Shown piece by piece: positions 55,141-64,000 of a stretch of DNA of 64,000 bases. The DNA comes from Holacanthus passer (taxonomy: Eukaryota > Chordata > Actinopteri > Pomacanthidae). Under the pieces are notes generated by a model. It did not search any database. It saw only the letters and a program-made list of their open reading frames with translations, and was not told the DNA's origin. Each line of letters opens with the position of its first letter. The first letter of the stretch is position 1. The translations under genes and the position numbers were made by a program. The DNA is taken from positions 1,674,001 through 1,738,000 of the forward strand of contig JAFREQ010000045.1 in NCBI GenBank assembly GCA_025331565.1, read 5' to 3'.

Positions 55141-58100
55141 GACCAACTCAGAGGCCACGGTCAGCACACACGGAGCTCAGAGTCCTGGGCTCATTCTCAA
55201 AAAAAAAAGGACATTGGGCTCTTAAAGGGGACACGCTGTGCAGCAATAACACATGTGTACACATAAACTGGCATATATGATGGAGTCATGACGTGGTGAT
55301 GATGAGGAGGAGGGGGGTGATGATATTTTCTCAATTGAAAGCACTCCAGTCAGAAAAATTACGTTTGTCTGTTTGTCTTCCGGTGCACAATTCTCACAAT
55401 AGGTGAGCTAATGTGCTCTAAAACCACTTCACAAAGGGAGAAGGCCACGTCAAGAGCACCTTCATTTCCTGTGTTTCTGTGCTGGCCTTTGTCAGAGTGC
55501 ATTCACAGGTTAGGAGTATTTCCTCCGCTCGCCTCATTAGCTTTACCTTTCACCCACTAGTCGGCCTAGAGGCTACATTCAGGCTGTGGCTACAGTGAAA
55601 TGGCAAACAAGCAGGCTGGTGTGCACAGCAAGGTGACTGTGTCACCTGACACGTGAAATTAGTTTCTGTTGGGATTTCTTGCAGGCTGCTTTTCTTAAAG
55701 GTTTCTTCTTGAAATGCAGAAAACCGAAAGCCTCAAAAAGGGTGAAAAAGCACACCATCCCTTCATGGACCAAAGGATGTCCAGAAGACTTACTGAGGCA
55801 CAGCAGAAGTCTAAACCCTGACTGATTCTCTGTGTGTGTGCTGTGATTTTTTTAGGTTGTGATGTGACTTGCTGTCTCACACCAATTACACACAAGCCCG
55901 AGCTTCGGCCATCGCCACACAGGTCATTACTCTGACTACAACCACGCTACGTTGAAGATTATGACTCTTTCATGTCTCCCTCGGCTCCAGTCCCTCTTTC
56001 TCTCCCTCCCTTCTCCCAGCCGTCAGATCTGGGGAGTGAAATATTCATGAGGTTATTTGAATGACAAAGGAGGTGAAGTGGGGCAGATTCAAAGGGGGCT
56101 TGGCTTGTGACACATGACAGCAAATTGTCACTATTATTGTTTCCTCTTCCTCTGTTCTGCCGGTGTGAAAACGTCAGAAAAGTGTCAAACCAGGAGCCAG
56201 AGTAGAAAGGAAATGACCTCAACAGTTTTAACAGTTTATGGAAAGCTTTGACGCAAAGCAGCATAAAATCTGTCCTTCAATTATCAGGACATTCTCCACA
56301 AGCTGGTTCCTTAAAAATGGCGCGAGGAACATACGCGAGGAAAGGGGGTGCTGTCCCATTTCTGAGAGGAAAACTCTGCAGTTATTGTGTGGACAGCTGG
56401 TTAGAGGGTCCGTGACCTTCAGGCCAGAGGTCATGACCTTCTGGAGGATGCACCATCCCTCAGAGATATCTTCAAGGACCCAAGCCATTTTATTCACACA
56501 TTATCCACCACGCATGACATTAAGACACCATCACTAACAGAAAAGTTAGGATTGACACCTAAACGAAGAAAAGCAGTTCAAGAACCACATACATGACCTT
56601 CACACCCCTGATTATTAGAATCGACTTATTGACAGGCAGAAGCTGGCCCTCCCATGTGTCGCTGACAGCTTGCAGCTTTAGTTTGCTTGGTGGTGACACC
56701 TGCTGTTGAGATAAGTGTACTGCTGCTGTCATTAATCCGGTCTGGAAGGCTTTGAGGAACATAAGGAACCCAAACCTCCTCTGCTAAATTTCTCATCGCT
56801 GCCTCAATCCATCTGTGTCCTCCCTGCAGTCAAATACTGTAACAATATCAGTCCACACTGACACTAAGCATTAGATTAACCTTGTATTACATAACACATG
56901 ACGCAGGCTTTACATATATTAATCAGACAAGGTGTGCGACTCAATTTCCGGCAAGGTCAAGAGCTCAACCCGGCAGGCTTATCCATGCAGATTCTGAGAT
57001 TGTGTGCCAATCTCCTGTTTCTCCAGCAACGACACGTGGGTTCAACGATAACAAAGAGATCCAGCAGCTCGGTCGATGCAAAAGGGAGCATTGGGCGCCG
57101 GAGTACCCCCTGTCGGACCCCCGCCATCTCCCTCACCAAAGCCAGTCAGTCTTACCAAATGGTAATGCCCCAGTGTGTAGCAGACAGGGGGGTAGAGGGG
57201 GCTAACAGGGGGTAAAGGAGCAGCAGTAGTATTATTGATGACCAACAGAGGGAGCAGCCAGGTGGGGAGGTGGGGGGGTTGTTGACTGTTTGAATGGAAG
57301 GAGGGATCCAGGTTCAGGGCCTGGTTGCACAAATAGATGAATCATGAAGCGTAAAAGCTTAAAAACACAGCTCACTCCAAAACTCTAATCAGTGCTCAAC
57401 CAATTAAAATGTCTAAGCATCTTTTCATGGTTTTTATATTATTCACTTCCTTATTTGGCCACAAGAGGGAGACAAAGAGAGAACTCACACTAAGAGTCAT
57501 GATAGATACACCACAGTGTGTAAACTGTCTGTCCAGTTTTCTAACCCGCAACACTGGCTGCATGCTTATTTTACAGTGTACAGCCCCTAAGAGATGGCAA
57601 GAAACATCAGAGAAGAAATCACTGTGTGAAATACAGGACAGTTTCAATTCTTCGAGCCTCTATATAACCTTCAAAATGATGCAATTTATAAAGCACAGCT
57701 GCACCTAACAGTTACTGTCAATATCAACTAATTAAAATGTCTGAATACAGTGAAAAATGCTCTTAATACTAACACAAAAACCCAAGGTGACATCTTCAAC
57801 CAACTTATTTTGTGCTATTAAAAGTAAAAAAAACGAAAGATACTCAGTTCATTATAATATAAAATTGAGAAAAGCTGAATTCACTCACAAATTATATGTT
57901 AGAATTAAGTAATGTTTGGCACGGGTTACTCGCTCTAATGATTAATCAAGCATTAAAATTGTTGCTGATTATTTTGCTAGGGGGTTGAATTTTTTTTCTC
58001 TCTGACATTAAATATTCATTAGCAAAATCAAAGTTAAAGAACAGAAAAAAACAAGAATGGTATTATTTATTATGAGTTAAACACTCAAAATCTCATATGA

Positions 58101-61100
58101 CCAGCTTCATCAGGACTGTGTGGGCTTGGTTTGATCAGATTTTACTGACAACATGAGCAAACAACCCTGATGCTAAACTAACTTTGGCATCAATCTTTGT
58201 GCAGCATCACTCATAGTAAAATGTTGATTGAGAAAATAAGTCTTCAGGGCTTTTAAAGGGTCTGAAGCCAAAAAGGTTGCTGAATCACAGTGACATGAAA
58301 AGATGTGCTGCAGAGGCAACTGTCTGTAAATCAATCAAGTGCAGAAAGCAAGAAAGGAAAAGAGAAATCCATAAAATGATGATTTTGCCCTTTTTTCCCA
58401 TCAATTTCTTAACAATTGCCCACGGGAGGAAGGAAAAGGAGCAAGACAGAGCATACAGCGACTAAAAAACTCTACCGGTGCTGATGTAACATACAGTTCC
58501 CAGTGGCAACGTTTACATACCAGAGACCAGGAACCTGCCCTCGTCAACATTATTGTCACAGACAGATGGGGTGCACGAGGGGGAATATGGACTGTACTGA
58601 GGGCATGGAGTAAAGTCTGACTCCCTCCCACTGCTGGGCCCCTCTCTTTTTCCTCTTTCTTGAGTTTAAGAGCTGCACACAAAACCAGGCTCAAGCCGCT
58701 TAAAGGCCAGGGCTCTCCGAAAGCTACTCAATGGCCACCATCAAAGGGGACGTACAAAAGCGCACAGACCTGCACCTTCACCGAGGGGGATTAAGGAGCG
58801 GAGAAGTACATTTCAGGGCAGATTTCTTGCAGCTCGGCATGTGTAATGAAGAGGAACCTACGGAGAGGGAGAAGTCTCCCATGGCGGCTGAAAATAATGG
58901 GGCATCTGCTGATATTTTGTGATCAAAGTGATTTGGTACAATATACTGAGAGGAAATAGGTGAATGAGGGTTGCACAAAGCGGCGGCACTATGTTAAGCA
59001 GCTAACCTAAGAAGCCACAGATAAGGAGTTTAGGGTCGACCCTGGATTTCAGGGCTTGTTTGGGACAAAGCATCTCTATCCAGACGGCGTTTATGGTTCA
59101 GCTCCTAAAATAAAATGAGGCATTGTGGGAGCAGATGGAAAGACGGAGCAACAGTAATGAGCCGAGTTTCCCCCCCACAAGAAGCGAGCGACACACCGGA
59201 ACGAGGCCTGAAGCGTTACCTGCTTCAGGGCATTTCCTGTTTGCTGTAGTCATGAGAACGGGATAATCTGCCTTGCGTCCAAAGCTAACAGCCAATCGGG
59301 TGAGAGCAACGCCGACTGCAGTGGCTTCAAAACTGGAGCAGCAGCTGGCGAACAGAGCTTAAAGTGTAAAACTCAAAAGAAATCCAGGTTTTTTGAGACA
59401 GAAAAGGCTTCAGTGGGCTGTGTTAGTCAGCACCGAGGTCACCAGGGTCAACTCTGACACAAATACACGGTGAAAAACAGACACTTTCCACGAATAAACC
59501 CGACCCAGCTACCATCGAAAATTCCACAGGATGAAAAATAAAACTGGCAGAAAAATTCCTCCTCTACCAACTCGCTCCCTCCCTCCCTTCTTTCTCTCGC
59601 TCTTCTTTCCTACTCTGCGTCCAAGTCTTAGCCCGGATCTTTCAGCACCACTCTGCCCATGCAGGATGGGAGAGAGAGGCGACAGAACGAGGGCAGGACT
59701 GGTATGTGCAGGGCCGTATCGAGTCGACGCCACATCCAAGAGATGATAATCAGACGCAGAGATGAGAGGTAGCCTGAAAACTGCTACTGTGTGTGCACAT
59801 GAGATCGGCCAAGGAATGAATGAAATGAATGTCGAAAAGTAGATCCACTCCCTCTGGATCAAAAGACGGCATCCAAGAAGCAATCAGAGATATTCATCAA
59901 TAAGTGCACACATCGTGTATCAGCCCCATTTTGTGCTTTCATGTATTACTATTACATGTGAGTCACAGAGCCAAGCATTCATTTTTTTCTAAATATTAAT
60001 ACCCTTGAAAAACACAGAAGATTGATTATCAACACTTACTGATGTTCTGAAGTTATTTCCAAAATCCACAAACACTCCTCTCCTAATCCAGGTATCTTAA
60101 AATGCCAGATGTCGCACAGGCAACACTTTCACACATTATAAAAATCTCATTAAAACGTTTAAAATGTTGGTTTACGTTGCAGAAATTGAGCAAAGACATA
60201 TGGTGTGTCTGGCCACCATTTTCTTTTGGATTAGGAGGCAGACTCGAAATGGAAACAGGTTTAGAAAATCTTTTAAATTGTGCAACAGACGGAATATTTT
60301 TTCCATCTAGATGGTTAAAAGAGTCCTTGAGGATTTTGGAAATAGCTTCAGAACAGTAGTAAATATTAAATATCCCAAACATTGCCAGGTATGTATTTTT
60401 AATTGGATGCTTCGAGGCATTGCATGTTTATATACACATAAACATATATACATAAATATAGTCTCGTAAAAAGTGTGTAAATGTATGTTATATAACCAGA
60501 AATGAAAGAACTCAATGTGCACAGTTATGTTCAGGTATAGAAAGAGTCAGGTTAAATCTTTGTGTGTCATGTTACTGAGAGAAGAGACTAAGTTCTTTGT
60601 TTGCAATGAAATGTTGCATATAACAGTTTCCTCTCTGACAAATGTTGTTTCACAACTGCAACAGTGTTTTTGCTGTCTTCAAAGTCCATGTGGTTCGGCC
60701 AATTGTATGTGGATGACAATAAACAACAACTAGTCGACTACCACATGTGTCACCTCACTTTAACAATTTCCAGGTGCTGCCAACAAGACAGCAAAATGAA
60801 GTAAGGTAGCCATTTTAGCCCCTCCCAGTCACTGAACAAAGCAATAACCTCCTCTTCAGTTCCCTTAAACAACTTCACACATGGTACAAAAAGACATTAT
60901 AAAACCAAATAAAATCCACTTTCAGTTTCACAAACAACCACACAAATGTTCCTCAATCTCACAATAGCAACCTGTTCCAACACATAAAGGCTGAATCTCT
61001 GATCCTCCCTGTGTATATCTATTGATTTTGTAACTGATGAGAAACACACAATGATCAGCCCATTAATCAACTGAAAATGAATCAGCAAGCATTTTGTAAA

Positions 61101-63700
61101 TTGATCTTAAATGTGAGGATGTGCTGCCATTCTTTGTCTTATGTGATAGTATATTTAGTATATTATATCTTTAGGTTTTTGCCTGTTGATCAGATAAAAC
61201 AAGTCATTAGAAGACTTCCCCTTGAGGCCTGATTATTTTCTAAATTCTGCTAATTAATTGCGAAAACAACCAGCAGATTCATTGATAATAAAATATTTGT
61301 TGGTTGCAACTAAAAACATATGCATTAGTATGTGTTTCAGGAAAAAAGATCCAGAGTAGAAAAGAAAAAAACGTTCATTAATCTCCTTGAAATCATTTTG
61401 CTGTTCATTCTTAAACGCTCTTGTTACTGAAAGGGAAGGTACACTTATTTGCAAGAGCCGGCCATGACATGTGCTGCATGTGTTATATTGGGTTATATTG
61501 AATCTCTCCAACAGAGCACAGTGCAGTATTGAGCGTTAACATCTAAATGGGTCAACCAGCCGCTCGGTGAACTGTAGCACCATTAGGACCCAGACAGTTT
61601 GTCTCTGAGTCGAGCGCAAAATCTCATTAGACAACTAACTCTACATTATTAATGGGAGCAATATGCAAGTGGAAGAAAACCCCACAGCTAGTGCTTTAGG
61701 TAAGATAACAGTGATTAAAAAACACTGTTATAATCTGTTGGTAGGCGAGGGGGGGGGGTGACGTGTTAATTAGGTTACAAAGCGCTCAACTTAAAATCAT
61801 AAAAATCTATAATCTCACTGGAAATGACAGTGGAGGTTTAGAGGGCTGCGTGAAAGTGGTGTTTATAGGTTGGAAATTGCATGAAATTCATCCTAAGTAT
61901 TGCAGCCATAAGTATAAAGTATGTCTGAAAAATATGCCAGAGCTGCACCTCTTTATACAGCACAGTATATATAGTGTCAGAGTCATATGCTGCATTGCGT
62001 TACTGCAGTATTATAGATATCATAATAGTAGTAAAGGTAAGAATTGATACTAAACTCGCACAATGTTTGGTAAGGCTGCTACTACTATTCAAATTTTCAT
62101 TATTGTTAAATGATGCAGATTATTTTCTTGATTAATTGATTATTAGATATTATAATGAAAAGAATATGTGTTTCTCTTGTTTGTCAAACTGTCCAAAAAA
62201 ACTCAATGATATTTTTCATTTTCATTTTTGGCTGAAAAAATGAAAAATGAAAACTTAATTATCAAAATTGCTTGTGGTAAATTTACTCAATCTACTGTAA
62301 ATTTAATCGCTAATCATTTTAGGTCTAATATTTAGTGAAATGAAGAGCTTTCCTGTAAGCTCATTTCTTTCCGCCATTGAGCAAGCACATTCCTCACCAG
62401 CCAAAAAAGGAAGTGCCCCATTGTCCATTTATCCCTGCAAATAACACAAAACACAAAGCCAGGGAACATTTAATTGGGTGACCTGCTATTTGAGAAACAA
62501 AGCCAAATGTGCACAGCTTCCAGTCTGTCTAATCAATCCCACTTCTGGCAGAGAAACAGTGTGAAAAAAATAATGTTTTACAGAAACTCTGGAGCTGAAA
62601 CGGGACACTCAGTGAAACATTGATTGACCTTGATGAGTCTCCCAAACTAAATTTCAGACATGACTGAACAGAGCGACAGAGGTGTAAATGTGTGTGTTTG
62701 AGGGGAGCGAAGGGGGTTCCTGTGCGGCTTTCCTTAAAAAGCCAGGTCAAGCATTCAGCAGACTGTAAAAGGAGCTGATCCTCTGATCCTCTATCAGACC
62801 TCAGGAGCTGTGACGGCACCTTGCATACTAATGGGACTGCTCTCCTTTTCTTTACACTGAAGGAAATATCTGTGCCAGCAGCTGGGTCAGGGAAGACGGC
62901 GATTTGAAATTTAGCTATTTTAGTCCTATTTTTTTCACATAGCGAGCTCCTGTATCCTGACAATGATCAACCACTTCTGCGGAAAAAACAATAAGTGAGG
63001 AAAACATCTCAGTATTCATGCCAAAATTGAAAAGAAATCAGGAAACAACTCCAGTGCAGAGCAGCTCAAAGGCTTCCAAAACAGGCTGTAATGCAAAGTA
63101 AAACTGAACACAGAAGCAGACGATGAGACGATGTAGGACATTCCTGCACCAATGTATGGAAATCTAATGTATATCCAATCTGGAACGAGCCTGGGAAAAT
63201 GAATGACTTCTGAGGGATTAAATATATGGAAAAACTACACACAGGCAGCAATTTTCTGAAATGAGAGTGGTTATGCAATATTCTTTGTTGACTAATTGCA
63301 CCCAAATGCCTGCGTCTGTGCTTTTTTTTTTTTTTTTTTTTTCATATAAAGCATCAAACTGAAGTGCATGTGATGGTGCTCTTTGAAAACAGCAAGCAGC
63401 TGAGTCACCAAGTCCTCCATAACTCAACAGTCCTGGACATGAAACCAGAGCAGGAAAGATGGAGAGAGACAGAGGGAGAGAGGCTGAAACCTGAGGAAAG
63501 CTTTAACATGTATAATGAGTTCAGTGACAACACATTTGCAGTTATTATGGAAGGATGAAAAAACACATGTTGACTGAAAGTTTGCAGCATTTTCTGCCTC
63601 CTGTGAGCTTTTAGTTTTACTGACTCTGACACATGGGAGCGAACATGAGATGATGATATAAGCAAATGATGAAATGTTGTACTTTACCTAATGTAAACTG
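55141..63700. other. Upstream intergenic region of smarcd3, no supported gene
   Basis: Open frames are short and lack conserved motifs. The human neighbour on this side is NUB1, but I find no NUB1-like exon here. Three low-repeat stretches look like possible conserved non-coding elements by composition only: 58690-58960, 61560-61690 (several TAAT/ATTA cores) and 62350-62520. Confidence 0.4.
61185..61315. repeat. Partial copy of the CAGCTTCTCAAATGTGAG-type repeat
   Basis: Only the 3' half is present: AAGTCATTAGAAGACTTCCC, then CCAGCAGATTCATTGATAAT and GTTGGTTGCAAC. It is consistent with a truncated member of the family. Confidence 0.55.
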
Positions 63701-63769
63701 TATGTTTTAACAGAAACACAGTTAGCAGTCACTTGCTATTAGAGTTAGATGAGAACATTGATAACAATC

Positions 63770-63960
63770 TCATGTCTGTATGATAAATATAAAACTGACA
63801 GCAGTTGGTTGGCTTAGCTTAGCATGAAGAATGAAAATCCACCTACCAGCTCCACTAATGTTCATTAATTAACATGTTATATCTTGTACTAGTTAGTACT
63901 GTTCCTCAGTCACTGCACCCAGCCAGGTTAGAAGTGTCCTCCTATTTATAGTCTTATTTA
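63770..63960 (+). repeat. TTAGC-ATAAAGACT family repeat, copy 4
   Basis: It contains TTGGCTTAGCTTAGCATGAA, CCACCTACCAGCTCC and TCATTAATTAACATGTTATA in the family order. It lies at the right edge of the window. Confidence 0.65.
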
Positions 63961-64000
63961 GCCAGCTAAGCTAAATGACTAATGCTTACAGACATTAGCA

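Noticed and set aside
58731..58922. Plus-strand frame of 63 codons with a plausible N terminus
   Set aside because: There are no splice partners, recognisable motif or promoter; more likely chance or a non-coding element.
1..64000. CRISPR arrays, operons, phage or plasmid features
   Set aside because: No regularly spaced repeats, ribosome-binding-site-led gene strings or integrase genes; the DNA is vertebrate.

Overview
The window looks like nuclear DNA of a ray-finned (teleost) fish. It carries vertebrate-type split genes with GT-AG introns, compact introns, many CA/GT microsatellites and several short interspersed elements that I recognise as high-copy in teleost (mostly percomorph) genomes. 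I see no bacterial, viral or plasmid signal. All gene models below were built by joining exons by eye at GT-AG sites with the reading frame kept across every junction.

Layout. (1) 1-6048: mostly gene-poor. A promoter-like stretch at about 3.38-3.72 kb (ETS, NRF1 and YY1-type motifs, tandem splice donors) faces left and may start an unrecognised minus-strand transcript. (2) 6049-13664, plus strand: a 17-exon gene for a 921-residue protein with a UBA domain, a charged helical region, a canonical p97-binding UBX domain and a long leucine-rich-repeat half. I cannot match it to a named mammalian gene; it is the most novel item here. (3) 16028-20286, minus: abcf2, 14 coding exons, 611 aa, converging tail-to-tail on gene 2. 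(4) 22476-26016, plus: chpf2, 4 coding exons, 763 aa, head-to-head with abcf2 across a promoter region near 21.2-21.65 kb. (5) 31487-54624, minus: smarcd3 (BAF60C), 13 coding exons, 487 aa. Its first coding exon (26 codons) lies 8.4 kb upstream of the second, and exon 2 carries a 15-residue polyglutamine tract. (6) 54625-64000: smarcd3 upstream region, with no supported gene.

The order and orientation abcf2(-) chpf2(+) smarcd3(-) is the one known from human 7q36, so this is a conserved vertebrate block. The genes do not form a pathway: ABCF2 is a soluble ABC-F ATPase, CHPF2 a Golgi chondroitin-synthesis protein, SMARCD3 a BAF chromatin-remodelling subunit, and the UBA-UBX-LRR protein is probably an adaptor of the p97/VCP ubiquitin-dependent segregase.

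Introns and intergenic DNA hold nested and paired mobile-element remnants. These include a terminal-inverted-repeat (TIR) element present as an inverted pair at 28.1 and 32.7 kb, a three-layer nest at 41.5-42.3 kb, a transposon inside another repeat at 47.3-48.3 kb, and SINE-like units in a duplicated block at 52.2-53.3 kb. The promoters of the first three genes also share dense GCTA/TTAGC motif clusters.
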